Of a DNA stretch of 64,000 bases, positions 44,704 through 56,800 are shown one piece after another. The DNA is from Indolivaga alginatilytica. GTDB lineage: Bacteria > Bacteroidota > Bacteroidia > Bacteroidales > Dysgonomonadaceae. Position numbers and translations under genes: made by a program. The notes under the pieces are model-generated. The model made no database searches. It was not told where the DNA came from and worked only from the letters and a program-made list of their open reading frames with translations. The stretch is taken from contig NZ_QICL01000014.1 of assembly GCF_003201355.1 (NCBI RefSeq), positions 62,001-126,000 of the forward strand, in the 5' to 3' direction. Each line of letters starts with the position of its first letter. Position 1 is the stretch's first letter.

Positions 44704-45711
44704 ATGAAAATTGCTATTGTTGGCGTAAGTGGTGCTGTCGGACAAGAATTTTTAAGAGTTCTTGACGAACGCAATTTCCCGTTTGATGAATTAGTCTTGT
44801 TTGGTTCCGGTCGTAGTGCAGGAAAAGAATACACCTTCAAGGGTAAGAAGTACACGGTAAAAGAACTGAAGCATAACGATGATTTCAAGGGAATAGATAT
44901 TGCTTTTGTGTCGGCAGGTGGCAGTGCCTCTGTAGAATTTGCTCCTACGATCACCAAACATGGAACGGTAATGATCGACAATTCCAGTGCCTTCCGTATG
45001 GATAATGATGTGCCGTTGGTTGTACCCGAAGTAAATGGCGAGGACGCTAAAGTACGTCCCCGTAATATTATTGCGAATCCTAACTGTACAACAATTCAGT
45101 TGGTAGTTGCATTGAAGCCCATTGAGGAACTGTCTCATATCAAACGTGTACATGTTGCTACCTATCAGGCAGCATCGGGTGCAGGAGCTACAGCTATGGA
45201 CGAACTGGTGAATCAGTTTAAGCAAATCGTACATAATGAGCCCGTTATTGTAGAAAAATTTGTAGCCCAACTGGCATACAATGTAATACCTCAGGTAGAT
45301 GTATTCACCGAGAACGGTTATACAAAAGAAGAGATGAAAATGTATCACGAAACCCGCAAGATAATGCATTCCGATGTTGAAGTGAGTGCAACCTGCGTAC
45401 GTGTTCCCGTTGTACGTGCCCACTCCGAAGCTACATGGGTGGAGACCGAAAAGCCTGTTTCTATTGAAGATGCCCGTAAAGCTTTCAGTGAAGGCAACGG
45501 CATTATCCTGCAAGATAATCCGGAGAAAAAAGAATATCCGATGCCGCTTCATGTTGCAGGAAAAGACCCTGTATATATCGGTCGCATCCGCAAAGATATC
45601 AGCAACCCGAATGGATTGTCATTTTGGTCGGTGAGCGATCAGATCAAAAAAGGTGCGGCTTTAAATGCTGTACAGATAGCTGAATATCTTATCAAAGAAA
45701 ATGCATTGTAA
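44704..45711 (+). CDS. asd: Aspartate-semialdehyde dehydrogenase
   Basis: A 335-residue enzyme making aspartate semialdehyde for lysine/DAP, threonine and methionine. Start at ATG 44704 ([16 protein letters not shown]), since the NADP motif begins there; the open frame reaches a TTG at 44626, but the 26-residue extension has no counterpart. Catalytic Cys is in [11 protein letters not shown], and the substrate region includes [11 protein letters not shown] and [19 protein letters not shown] -7 TATATTTG lies at 44614-44621. Two intergenic repeats precede it. It ends in a strong terminator. Confidence 0.97.
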   Translation: MKIAIVGVSGAVGQEFLRVLDERNFPFDELVLFGSGRSAGKEYTFKGKKYTVKELKHNDDFKGIDIAFVSAGGSASVEFAPTITKHGTVMIDNSSAFRMDNDVPLVVPEVNGEDAKVRPRNIIANPNCTTIQLVVALKPIEELSHIKRVHVATYQAASGAGATAMDELVNQFKQIVHNEPVIVEKFVAQLAYNVIPQVDVFTENGYTKEEMKMYHETRKIMHSDVEVSATCVRVPVVRAHSEATWVETEKPVSIEDARKAFSEGNGIILQDNPEKKEYPMPLHVAGKDPVYIGRIRKDISNPNGLSFWSVSDQIKKGAALNAVQIAEYLIKENAL

Positions 45712-45733
45712 AGAAGTAGTTACTTTACTATAA

Positions 45734-45774
45734 AAATAAAGGGTATCTATTAACTTTAGATGCCCTTTATTTAT
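45734..45774. terminator. Terminator after asd
   Basis: AAATAAAGGGTATCTA pairs with TAGATGCCCTTTATTT around TTAACTT; A/T-rich flanks on both sides. Confidence 0.9.
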
Positions 45775-45804
45775 TAAATCTTATAATGGATCAATCTATA
45801 TAGT

Positions 45805-47736
45805 ATGAAAAAGCTGCAATTCCTCAAACCCTTGCTAAACTTTGTATTTATAGCATTACTGATAACTACTGTTAGTCGCGTTATCCTCTTCTTTATGTAT
45901 AAAGATCGGGTTGATATAGTCGAAAATTATTGGGAAATATTTCCCATTGGATTAAGAATCGATTTAATTCTTATCTCATATCTATCCTTTATTCCTGCTA
46001 TTCTTCTATTTTTTCTTCCTGATAAATTAGCTAAATATACAAGCCGGTTTTTGACAATCTATTTTGTACTGTTCTTATTCCTCATCTTCTTTATGGAGAT
46101 TGTCAGTCCCGATTTTATAGATCAATACGATACACGTCCCAATAAATTATTTCTTGAATATCTCATATACCCCAAAGAGGTAGCTACGATGCTACTTAAA
46201 GGGCGTGTTGTGACCGTCATTATAGTCTTGCTGCTTTCGGGTGCTGCCCTCTGGTTTGGTTTCAAAAAAGGAGCTAAGTTATTCATAGTTCGTCCGACAG
46301 AATATAAATATAGATTGTTGTTGTTTCCTTTAGCAGGCTTTCTCCTGTTCTGGGGAGCAAGAGGGAGTTTAACCAGTAAAAGACCCATCAATCCCAGTCT
46401 TGCAACTTTTTCGAACGATCAGCTAACCAATTGTTTGGCTCTGAATTCGACGTACACACTCTTTTATGCTGCTTACGGCTTAAAAAATGAAGTAGATGCC
46501 AGCAAGATGTACGGAAAGATGGATTTGGAAGAAGCCATTGCTTGTGTGAAAAAATATATGAATGTAGACGAGGGTGACTTTACAAACCCCGATTTACCAT
46601 TGATGCATACGCAAATGCCGGATACTTTATTAAGCAGGCCATACAATCTGGTTATCTTTCTACAGGAAAGTTTGGGTGCCGAATTTGTAGGTGCTTTAGG
46701 AGGTATGCCTCTTACACCCGAATTAGATAGGTTGTCAAAAGAGGGATTGTTATTTAGCCGGCTTTATAGTACAGGTACAAGAAGTGTAAGAGGAATAGAG
46801 GCTGTTGCTACAGGTTTTTTGCCTTCTCCTTCGGAAAGTGTGGTGAAACTTAGTGGTGCTCAAACAGACTTCTTTACATTGGGAGCTTTGTTAAAACAGG
46901 CAGGTTACAATACCAGCTTCATTTATGGAGGAATGGCAAACTTCGATAATATGGGGTCTTTCTTTAATGGAAATGGTTTCGACAATATTATAGATGAATC
47001 AGTACTTGATAAAGATGACACTAAATATGCTTTTAAAGGAACATGGGGATATTCGGATGAAGATTTAGTAACAAAGGCAAATGAGTATTTCAAAAGCTTG
47101 GGCGATAAACCGTTCTTCTCGTTTATGTTCTCAAGTTCCAATCACGATCCTTTTGAATTTCCTGACGGGCGAATCGAACTCTACGAGCAACCCAAAAATA
47201 CAGTTCACAATGCAATAAAGTATGCAGATTTCTCAATCGGTAAATTCTTTGAACTGGCTAAGAAAGAAGATTATTTTAAGAATACAGTGTTTATAGTAAT
47301 TGCCGATCACAATACACGAACCTATGGAAAGAATTTAGTGCCTATCAATAAATTCCGTATTCCTGCTCTGATAATCGGACCTAATGTTCCGCAGGACGTA
47401 AAGTATGATAAACTATCGAGCCAGATAGATATACCGCCCACCTTATTAAGCATGATCGGAATGAAAGTAGAGACACCTATGCCGGGGCGTAATATCATTC
47501 AGCTCGCAGATAGCATACCCGGACGTGCAATTATGCAGTTTCATGATATCAATGCTTTTAGGGTAGAGGATAGGGTTGTGATTATGCAACCCAATAAAAA
47601 GCCTTTACAGTTTGAGGTGAGGAATGATACTACACTCGTTCCCATGGAATTGGATACTGAATTGGCAAAGGATGCACTGGGACATGTTATTGCAGCAGAT
47701 TATATGTATAAGGAGAAGAAATATCGATTGAAATAA
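45805..47736 (+). CDS. LtaS-like sulfatase-fold membrane protein
   Basis: A 643-residue protein with about five N-terminal membrane helices (first LLNFVFIALLITTVSRVILFF) and an extracytoplasmic alkaline-phosphatase/sulfatase domain. Motifs: FLQESLGAEFVGALGG and SRLYSTGTRSVRGIEAVATG, in which a Thr of GTRSVRG would be the nucleophile; MFSSSNHDPFEFP; and VIADHNTRT for metal. The LTA-synthase family transfers glycerol- or ethanolamine-phosphate groups; in Gram-negatives the role is not settled. It is a distant relative of the EptA-like proteins at 15-22 kb. It lies alone with terminators on both sides. Confidence 0.85.
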   Translation: MKKLQFLKPLLNFVFIALLITTVSRVILFFMYKDRVDIVENYWEIFPIGLRIDLILISYLSFIPAILLFFLPDKLAKYTSRFLTIYFVLFLFLIFFMEIVSPDFIDQYDTRPNKLFLEYLIYPKEVATMLLKGRVVTVIIVLLLSGAALWFGFKKGAKLFIVRPTEYKYRLLLFPLAGFLLFWGARGSLTSKRPINPSLATFSNDQLTNCLALNSTYTLFYAAYGLKNEVDASKMYGKMDLEEAIACVKKYMNVDEGDFTNPDLPLMHTQMPDTLLSRPYNLVIFLQESLGAEFVGALGGMPLTPELDRLSKEGLLFSRLYSTGTRSVRGIEAVATGFLPSPSESVVKLSGAQTDFFTLGALLKQAGYNTSFIYGGMANFDNMGSFFNGNGFDNIIDESVLDKDDTKYAFKGTWGYSDEDLVTKANEYFKSLGDKPFFSFMFSSSNHDPFEFPDGRIELYEQPKNTVHNAIKYADFSIGKFFELAKKEDYFKNTVFIVIADHNTRTYGKNLVPINKFRIPALIIGPNVPQDVKYDKLSSQIDIPPTLLSMIGMKVETPMPGRNIIQLADSIPGRAIMQFHDINAFRVEDRVVIMQPNKKPLQFEVRNDTTLVPMELDTELAKDALGHVIAADYMYKEKKYRLK

Positions 47737-47751
47737 CCAACCTATACAAGC

Positions 47752-47790
47752 AAAAAAGGAGAGTAGTTTCAAACTACTCTCCTTTTCTAT
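47752..47790. terminator. Bidirectional terminator
   Basis: AAAAAAGGAGAGTAGTTT pairs with AAACTACTCTCCTTTT around a 1-2 base centre, between convergent genes. Confidence 0.9.
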
Positions 47791-47806
47791 ATGAATTTGT
47801 TGCTCC

Positions 47807-49963
47807 TTACTTAGTTCTTTTTTTATCAATACCCTTAGCTACATTATCAGGAGTCGTAACGGTTTCCTTTTTCACTCCGCTTCTTTCCAGTAATGCATCT
47901 ATAGTTGGTTCCTGTCCTCTGAACTTAACGTATAATTCCATCGGGTCTTCAGTGTTTCCTTTCTCCAGAATGTTTTTCCTGAAAGCCTCAGCGGTTTCTT
48001 TATTGAAGATACCGTTCTTTTTGAAGGCGGCAAAAGCATCTGCATCTAATACTTCCGACCATTTGTAGCTGTAGTATCCTGCAGCATAACCACCGGAGAA
48101 AATATGTCCGAATGAAGCTGACATATTAGTACCGTCTGCTACAGGCAGAAGAGCAGTTTTTATCATTGCATTTTTTTCGAAATCTTTGATGTCACCCTCA
48201 TAAGGATTTTTGAGTGTGTGCCATGCCATATCAAGGTATCCGAATGATAATTGGCGATAACACAAATATCCTGCATTGAAATTAGAAGCATCGATCAGTT
48301 TGTTTACTAATGCAGCAGGTATGGGATCACCTGTTTTATAATGTACGGCAAATCTGTCGAGGTATTCTTTTTGAGTCAGCCAGTTTTCCATTACCTGTGA
48401 AGGCAATTCAACGAAATCGCGGGCAACATTGGTTCCCGATAAAGTTTCGTATGTACATTCGGTAAGCATGCCATGTAAACCATGTCCAAATTCGTGTAAG
48501 AATGTTTCAACCTCATCAAATGTTAATAAAGCAGGATCGTTTTCTGTCGGGCGGGTAAAGTTCATTACCAACGATACATGAGGGCGCGAATCTACACCAT
48601 CGCGTTTGTATTGACCTTTGTACTCGGTCATCCAGGCACCTTGGCGTTTACTTTCACGAGGGTGAAAATCGGTATAGAGAACAGCAATATACTTGCCGTT
48701 AGCATCAAATACTTCAAAAGCTTCCACTTCGGGATTATATACGGGAATGTCTGTGTTTTTCTTGAAAGTCACACCATATAAATCTGTAGCCAAACCGAAA
48801 ACGCCTTTCTTTACGTTTTCCAGTTCGAAGTACGGGCGTACCATTTCATCATTCAGATCATACTTTTCAGTCTGTAGTTTTTCCGAATAATAAGCCCAGT
48901 CCCAAGGTTGTAAATTAACTTGCTTTCCTTCCAGCTTAGAAGCATATACTTGAACATCTGCTACATCCGCTTTGGCTTTTTCTGCAAAAGCAGTATATAA
49001 ATTATCTAAAAGATTGAATACTCCTTTTTCGTTTTTAGCCATTTTATTTTTCAACGAGAAAGCCGCATAGTCGGGATAACCTAGAAGTTGAGCTATCTTG
49101 AGACGAAGGTTCGCTATTTTTCGAACATTCTCCTGATTATCGAATTCACCGCCTGCAACACATTTGGTGCTGAATGCAAGATATAATTTCTCTCTCAAAT
49201 CACGGCGATCCGAGTATTTCATGAAAGCGATATAGCTTGGCCCCGAAAGATCAAACATCCAGCCTTCTTTGTTTTTTTGTTTCGCTTTAGCCTTTGCAGC
49301 ATCACGTACACTTTGAGGAAGACCTGCCAAATCGGCTTCGTCGGTAATCAGCATTTCGAACTTATTACTTTCCTTCAATGCATTTTGACCGAAATCGAGT
49401 GTAACCTTACTCAATTCTGTAGATAATGTACGGTATATCTCCTTATCTGTGGCTGATAGAGTAACCCCTCTGTTTTCGAATCCTTCATATATCTTTTCAG
49501 TCAGGCGTATTTGTTCAGGCGTAAGACCCGAGTCGTTACGTTTGTCGTATACGGCTTTCACGCGGGCAAAAAGATTTTCGTTCAGACTGATGTTGTTGCT
49601 GTGCTCTGATAACTTAGGTGATAATCTCTGAGAAATTTCCATCATCTCGTCATCGCTTTCGGAGCTTAGCAGATTAAAAAATACCGAACCGACATCCGAT
49701 AACAATTTTCCTGATTTTTCATAGGCTTCAATTGTATTTGCAAATGTAGGGAGTTCAGGGTTGTTAATTATTTGATCAATCTCTACCTCCTGTTCTTTTA
49801 TACCTTTTTCGAATGCAGGTTCATAATGCTCATTTTTGATTTTATCAAAAGGAGTTGTACCGTGAGGTGTTTTATATTCAGAAAAAAACGGATTTTGAGA
49901 ATTAATATTAGCTGTCATAATTGCTATAAATAAAATTAAAATAAAGGGTTTTCTCATATACAT
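47807..49963 (-). CDS. Exported M3 family peptidase (Dcp-like)
   Basis: A 718-residue zinc metallopeptidase of the M3A type (peptidyl-dipeptidase Dcp/oligopeptidase A), which trims peptides. A signal peptide (RKPFILILFIAIMTANINS) suggests periplasmic export, in line with other Bacteroidales. The active site is FLHEFGHGLHG, with the second Glu in RDFVELPSQVMENW. The tail TTPDNVAKGIDKKRTK is basic. ATG at 49957 is an alternative start. It stands alone, convergent with the LtaS-like gene. Confidence 0.95.
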   Translation of the reverse strand: MYMRKPFILILFIAIMTANINSQNPFFSEYKTPHGTTPFDKIKNEHYEPAFEKGIKEQEVEIDQIINNPELPTFANTIEAYEKSGKLLSDVGSVFFNLLSSESDDEMMEISQRLSPKLSEHSNNISLNENLFARVKAVYDKRNDSGLTPEQIRLTEKIYEGFENRGVTLSATDKEIYRTLSTELSKVTLDFGQNALKESNKFEMLITDEADLAGLPQSVRDAAKAKAKQKNKEGWMFDLSGPSYIAFMKYSDRRDLREKLYLAFSTKCVAGGEFDNQENVRKIANLRLKIAQLLGYPDYAAFSLKNKMAKNEKGVFNLLDNLYTAFAEKAKADVADVQVYASKLEGKQVNLQPWDWAYYSEKLQTEKYDLNDEMVRPYFELENVKKGVFGLATDLYGVTFKKNTDIPVYNPEVEAFEVFDANGKYIAVLYTDFHPRESKRQGAWMTEYKGQYKRDGVDSRPHVSLVMNFTRPTENDPALLTFDEVETFLHEFGHGLHGMLTECTYETLSGTNVARDFVELPSQVMENWLTQKEYLDRFAVHYKTGDPIPAALVNKLIDASNFNAGYLCYRQLSFGYLDMAWHTLKNPYEGDIKDFEKNAMIKTALLPVADGTNMSASFGHIFSGGYAAGYYSYKWSEVLDADAFAAFKKNGIFNKETAEAFRKNILEKGNTEDPMELYVKFRGQEPTIDALLERSGVKKETVTTPDNVAKGIDKKRTK

Positions 49964-50072
49964 GTACTATCAAGTTAGTAAATCTTTTGTTAATAAACAT
50001 TCAAAAAGTAAGTAAAGTTCTTCTTTTTTCTTTGTAACTGCAAATTAATGTTCAGATTAACTAAGGCTATAC

Positions 50073-50103
50073 TTGAAAATAAACAATAATAAAGTTACTT
50101 TTG
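50073..50103 (+). promoter_or_regulatory. Putative promoter of ruvA-sprA
   Basis: TTG at 50073-50075, a 20-base spacer, TACTTTTG at 50096-50103. The start would be near 50110, about 135 bases upstream of ruvA. Confidence 0.6.
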
Positions 50104-50244
50104 CATAACTGGGTATGGTGTGCATTGTCTTAATTTATTTAAAATAATTATTACATTACTTCATTACCAGATTCAGCTGTATTGGTTTATCGGTCCGATA
50201 CTGAACAGATTTAGATAGAAACTTCAAATTACTGCACTTACATT

Positions 50245-50826
50245 ATGATTGATTATATAAAAGGAAATATTGCCGAATTAACCCCGGCTTCGACTACAAT
50301 AGACATTAACGGAATAGGATACTTCATCAGTATCTCTTTGAATACTTACTCGGCTTTGGAAAATAAACCAAATGCAAAACTCTTTATCTATGAGTCTATT
50401 CGCGAAGATGCACACCAATTATTCGGTTTTATAAACAAGCGCGAACGTGAATTGTTCATGCATCTGATTAGTGTTTCGGGTATTGGTGCCAGTACCGCCC
50501 GTATGATTCTGTCTTCGATGAATCCTAATGAGTTGGAGATAGTGATATCTTCCGGTAATGCCGATATGCTTAAAACGGTAAAAGGTATCGGTCTGAAAAC
50601 TGCCCAACGTGTTATTGTCGATTTGAAAGATAAGATAAAAGTGTCGGGAGATATCGGACAAGGAGATATAGTAATCAATAACGAAACAGCTAACGAAGCT
50701 ATAGCTGCTTTAGTGATGCTGGGATTTAATCAGGCTCCATCTCAGAAAGTAGTTTCGAAACTAATGAAAGACAAGCCCGATAGTACAATAGAGCAAGTGA
50801 TAAAAGCTGCGTTGAAACTACTGTAA
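50245..50826 (+). CDS. ruvA: Holliday junction helicase subunit RuvA
   Basis: A 193-residue protein that binds Holliday junctions and recruits RuvB for branch migration. The three-part fold is visible: an N-terminal OB domain ([28 protein letters not shown]), tandem HhH motifs ([34 protein letters not shown]), and a C-terminal RuvB-binding part ([20 protein letters not shown]). The length is usual. It is followed 34 bases later by sprA; this pairing is common in Bacteroidetes. Confidence 0.97.
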   Translation: MIDYIKGNIAELTPASTTIDINGIGYFISISLNTYSALENKPNAKLFIYESIREDAHQLFGFINKRERELFMHLISVSGIGASTARMILSSMNPNELEIVISSGNADMLKTVKGIGLKTAQRVIVDLKDKIKVSGDIGQGDIVINNETANEAIAALVMLGFNQAPSQKVVSKLMKDKPDSTIEQVIKAALKLL

Positions 50827-50860
50827 AACTATCGCGGATCAAAGGTTAAAGCCATATTAG

Positions 50861-53800
50861 TTGAAGAAGAAATTTAAATATTTTATTTTCTTATCACTGT
50901 TTATTTGTGGTATAAGTTTATTCTCCGGGACTTCCGGGCGAATGGATACTACTATACCGGAGATCAGTAGTGATATAGCTTTGCCCGAAGATACAGGAGC
51001 CATTTATCCGGTACGTAAAACACAAATTACCAATTATGAAGATCTGATACAAAAAACACCTGTAGACCTACGCGACCCCTCTAATATAAAGACCGAAGTA
51101 GAATTTGATGTGAGGAATAATATTTACTTGTTCCGAACCAAAATGGATGAGGGCGAATGGGTCACACCTTTTACCTTGAATCCTCAGCAATATATGGATT
51201 ATTCGTTGAAGGAATCTATGACTCAATACTTCAAAGTGAAGAATTCGGAAGCGTTTGATCAGAAGGATAAGAAAGAAGAATTTTCGCTGAAAGATATTAA
51301 GGTTAATCTGGGGTCACTGGAGCGTGTATTCGGTCCGGGAGGAGTTCAGTTGAAAACCCAAGGGTATACCGAAGTCTCGGCAGGGATAAAGCACACTTCG
51401 ACCGAAAATCCTACTTTGGCATTGAAAAACAGGAGCCGTACCATGTTCGATTTTCAACAGAAGATACAGATGAATGTGGATGCTTCCGTCGGGGATAAGG
51501 TGAATTTCGGATTGAACTACGATACGGAAGCCACTTTCGACTTTGACTCCAAGAGAATAAAATTAGCTTATGAAGGTGACGAGGACGAAATTGTTAAATA
51601 TCTCGGAGCAGGAAATGTTGCTCTAAATACGACTAATTCGCTTATCGGTGGAGGTGCATCCTTATTTGGGATTCGTGCCGATTTACAATTCGGAAAATTA
51701 AGAATAAATACGGTTATCTCTCAACAGGAATCGGAAACTCAAACAGTGGGTTCAAAAGGAGGAGTTCAGACGAAACCTTTTGAGTTTACCGCCGACAAGT
51801 ACGACGAGAATCAGCACTTCTTTTTAACCGAATATTTCAGGGATCATTTTGATGAGGGAATGAGTAAGCTTCCTTTTGTAAAATCGCCTATTCTTATCAC
51901 AAATATAGAGGTTTGGGTCACCAACAAACGGGGAAATTTTGATAAAGCTCGTAACGTGGTTGCATTCGCCGATTTGGCAGAACACGATAGTATCAATAAC
52001 CCGAGATGGATAGCGGGATCAATTAAAGTTCCTGACAATAGGTCAAATAACTTGTACAGTACGATTAGGAGTGAATATGCGGAAGCTCGTGACATAAGTA
52101 ATGTGACCTCTGTCCTGACAGGTCGGGCAGGACTGGTGAGCGGTCAGGATTATGAAAAGCTCGAAAGTGCAAGACCGCTCGATGCTAGCGAATATACTCT
52201 TAATACCCAACTGGGGTTTATCTCTCTTAAATCTGCTTTGGCTGATGATGAGGTGCTTGCCGTGGCATTCGATTATATAATGAACGGGCAGAATTATAGA
52301 GTCGGGGAGTTTGCCGTCGAAATTCGAAGTAAAGTGGAAGCCGGTGACAGCAAATCGGGGGCTTTGTTTCTAAAGTTGGTGAAGCCGGTAGCTCTATCCC
52401 CTCATTCTTTTTCTTGGGATCTGATGATGAAGAACGTTTATCGGTTGGGTGACAGGCAGATTCAGAAAGATAAATTCAGGCTTAATATTACTTACCTGAG
52501 TGATACTCTTGGTACTTATATAAATTTTATACCCGAAGGAGCAATCAGAAATAAGTTGCTCTTGAGAGTCATGAATCTGGATCGATTGGATGCACAGGAA
52601 AACCAGCATCCGGATGGTATATTTGATTTTCTTGACGGCTTTACCATATATCCCGAAAACGGACGGATCATATTTCCTGTGGTCGAACCTTTCGGCTCTC
52701 ATCTTCGGAAACAAATAGCCAATGATGCCATTGCCGATAAATTTGTCTATCAACAATTGTATGACTCTACACGTTTTGTTGCGGAGCAGATTGCCGACAG
52801 GAACAAATTCAAAATAAGCGGTTCTTACAGAGCATCATCGTCTAACTCGGTCATAAACCTCAATGCGATGAATGTTGCCCGTGGGTCGGTTGTCGTTACT
52901 GCCAACGGAGTGCCTTTGATTGAGAATGCCGACTATACGGTCGATTATGCTGCGGGTGAAGTTACTATTCTGAATCAATCGTTGATAGACGCAGGTACGC
53001 CGATCAATGTTACGCTCGAAAATCAGGCATTGTTCAGTATGCAGCGAAAAACCCTCTTAGGATTAAATTTAAGTTACGATTTTAGCAAGAATTTTACCGT
53101 TGGCGGAACTATTATGCATATGTATGAGAGACCTTTAACAGCCAAAGTAGGTATAGGGGAAGAAGCTATCAAAAATACACTCTGGGGGTTAAATACAGCC
53201 TATCGGACACAATCTCAATGGTTGACTAATCTGGTTGATAAACTCCCCTTTGTTACAGCAACGGCTCCTTCTCAGATAGTATTTAACGCCGAATTTGCAC
53301 ATATGATCGGAGGGCACTATCAGAACCAATACTTGCACGGATATTCGTATCTGGATGATTTTGAGGCAGCTAAATCTACTATTTCTTTAAATAATCCATA
53401 TGCATGGAAGCTGTCTTCTACGCCGTCATTATTTAAAGAATCGACATTAAGTGATAATATTGAATATGGTAATAATCGGGCTCATTTGGCATGGTATACC
53501 ATCGATAATTTATTTACCCGTAGGAACTCGTCTCTCAGACCTTCCTATCTGATTGATGATTCACTATCTAATCACTTTGTAAGAGAGATTCAGCAGTCGG
53601 AAATTTTTCCCGGGCGAGATATGTTAGCCAATGAACCGCCTCTTCTTTCTACACTCAATTTAACTTATTATCCGGAAGAAAGAGGTATGTATAATCTGGA
53701 TGCCGTTAATATAAGTCCCGAAGGTAGATTGCTAAATCCCCAAACAAGATGGGCGGGTATTACCCGTAAAATAGAAAACCGGGATTTCGAGAGTACCAAT

Positions 53801-56800
53801 ATCGAATACATCCAGTTCTGGTTAATGGACCCGTTTGTATATAACGATAGAGATCCGGTCAAGAATGAAGGGGGAGATTTATATTTCAACTTAGGTGATG
53901 TATCCGAGGATGTATTAAAAGACGGGCGAAAGTTTTATGAGAATGGATTACCATTGGATGATGATACCACTGCATATGCAAAGACGGTTTGGGGAAAAGT
54001 TCCTACCCGTCAGTCTACTGTATATGCTTTTGATATCTCACAGGGAGCAGGTGCAATACAAAAACAAGATGTCGGTTTAAATGGTTTAAGTAAAGCGGAA
54101 GAGGCACAATTTGGAACATATGTTAACTATTCAAATACTTTTAGGTCGAACATATTGCCAGAAACGGAAGCTCGTATGCAGCAAGACCCATTCTCTCCCC
54201 TGAATGACTTATCGGGTGATAAGTATCACCATTACCGTGGAGCAGACTATGACCGTCAGCAAACAGGAATAATAGACAGGTACAAATACTTCAATGGAAC
54301 AGAGGGTAATTCTTCGGCAGGAGATTCAGATTCGCAGGGTTTCTCAACGGCAGCAAGCGCCAATCCCGATGTCGAAGATTTGGATCAGGATAATACCATG
54401 AACGAAACCGAGAGGTATTTTCAATACAAAGTTTCATTGCGCCCCGAGGATATGCGTATAGGTAAGGATAATTATATATCCGATATTCAGAATGTTTCGG
54501 TAAGGCTTCGTAACGGAGATACGACCCGTATTAACTGGTATCAGTTTCAAATACCTATTCGCGATTTCAAAGATACAAAAGGTAATATTAAGGATTTTAC
54601 CTCTATACGTTTTATGCGTATGTTCCTTACCGACTTCAAACAAACGACTCATTTAAGATTTGGTACTTTAGATTTGGTGCGTGGAGAATGGCGGGTGTAC
54701 ACTCAAACTCTTCAGGATGGAATAAATCAGGGAGAAGGTTCGCTTAATATTGCTGCCGTAAATATCGAAGAGAATAGCGAGAAACAACCTGTAAACTATG
54801 TGATACCTCCCGGTGTTACACGTATTCTCGACCCGAGCCAGCCTCAAGTAAGGCAGGAAAATGAGCAGGCATTATCTTTACAGGTTCTGAAATTACAGCC
54901 TGAAGATGCTCGGGCAGTATTTAAGAATACAAATTACGATCTTCGCCGTTACAAGCGCCTGCAAATGTTTACACACGCTGAGGAATTGAAGGATGGAGAG
55001 AAAATAGGGCAGGGTGAGATCACTGTCTTCTTGCGATTGGGTTCTGACTTTAAGAGTAATTATTACGAATACGAAATTCCTTTGTCGATAACCCCTGCCG
55101 GCAGGTATAATTCAAGAAATGATGCTGATCGGGCAACGGTATGGCCTACTGATAATATGTTTGATTTTCCTCTGGAGCTTTTGAAGAATATAAAACTTCA
55201 AAGAAACAAGGAGAAAAGACAAGCCGGATCGAAAGTTTCATTCACCGAATTGTATTCGAGTTATGATCCTGATAAAAAAAGCAATAAGATCAGCGTGATT
55301 GGTAACCCGAGCTTGTCAGAAATCAATGTAATGATGATCGGTATACGAAATAATTCGACGAAAGTCCAATCCGGCGAAGTATGGGTAAATGAGTTGAGAT
55401 TGACGGATTATGACGATGAAAATGGATGGGCTGCTCAAGGTAACCTGAGTGTTGCTTTATCCGATTTAGGGACGGTCTCTTTTTCGGGTAGAAAAGAAAC
55501 TTCGGGATTCGGCTCTATAGACCAGAATCTGATAGAACGCCGTTTAGACGATTTCTATTCATATGATATTTCTGCAAATGTAGACTTGGGCCGGTTTATT
55601 CCTGAGAAGGCAAAAGTAAGTATTCCTCTCTATTATTCTTATTCTAATCAGACGATTACCCCAAAATTCGATCCGCTTGATCAGGATGTGACTCTGAAGG
55701 AGGCATTAAGTATCGTTGACACTCGGGCGGAAAAGGATTCTATTAAAAGTTTAGCTCAGGATAGAACTTCTACTAAAAATCTGAGTCTGACGAATATGAA
55801 GGTAAACATTCAGAGTAAGACCCCTATGCCTTACGATCCGGCAAACTTTACTTTTGGCTATGCTTATAGTCAGACCGAGGTGAAGAATCCCACAACCGTA
55901 TATGACCTCACTAAGAATTATAAGGCTAGCATGAACTATACTTATTCGCCTGCGGTGAAAACATGGGCGCCCTTTAAGGATATAAAAAGTAAAGCTCCGT
56001 TGGCCAAATATCCGAAATCCCTCGGGTTTAACTATCTGCCAAGCAATATATCTTTCAATTCATATATGACACGTTTCTATACCGAAACACTAGTTCGCGA
56101 TTTAGATGGATATAGCTTAGGTAGCGGTAGCACAAATGATAATTTATTCTTAACATGGAGCCAGAACTTTTATTGGGATCGTGATTTCAGTATGAACTGG
56201 GATCCTTTGCGTAATTTAAAAATAAGTGTACAAACAGGAACAAGAGCTGAGATTGAGGAGCCTTATCTGCAAGTAAATAAAAAGCTCAATAGGGATGATT
56301 ATGAGACATGGCGTGATGATGTTCTCAGAAGTATACGTAATCTGGGTGATCCGTTATCTTACAGACAGGCGGCTAGGGTTACGTATGTCTTACCGTTTAA
56401 TAATATCCCATTCTTAGACTGGATAAGTTCTTCTGCTAATTACGATAGCAGATACACGTGGGATAGAGGAGCGGTTATAGATTCTATTACAGAAGTAGGT
56501 AATACGATTACTAATAGTATGACTTTAAATATCAGTAATAGAATTGATCTGACAACTTTGTATAATAAGTCGCCCTTCTTGAAAAAGGTGAATGATAAGT
56601 TTGAAATGAGTCGTCGCCCTCAAAACCAGCAAAGAGAGAGGCGTGCTACTGCGGAAAGCCGTAAAAAGCGTTTTGAGAAGGAGATACGATTAAATCTCGA
56701 TTCGGCAACACTAGTAAAGCATGGATTGGGAATCAAAAATATTATGCTTACAGCCAGACGTGACGGAAAACTATTCAAAATAAAATATAAGCGTATTGAT

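Noticed and set aside
44791-45552. A 253-codon open frame antisense to asd
   Set aside because: It lies wholly opposite a strongly conserved gene, has low-complexity Cys/His/Tyr-rich text and no start region. It is a shadow of asd.
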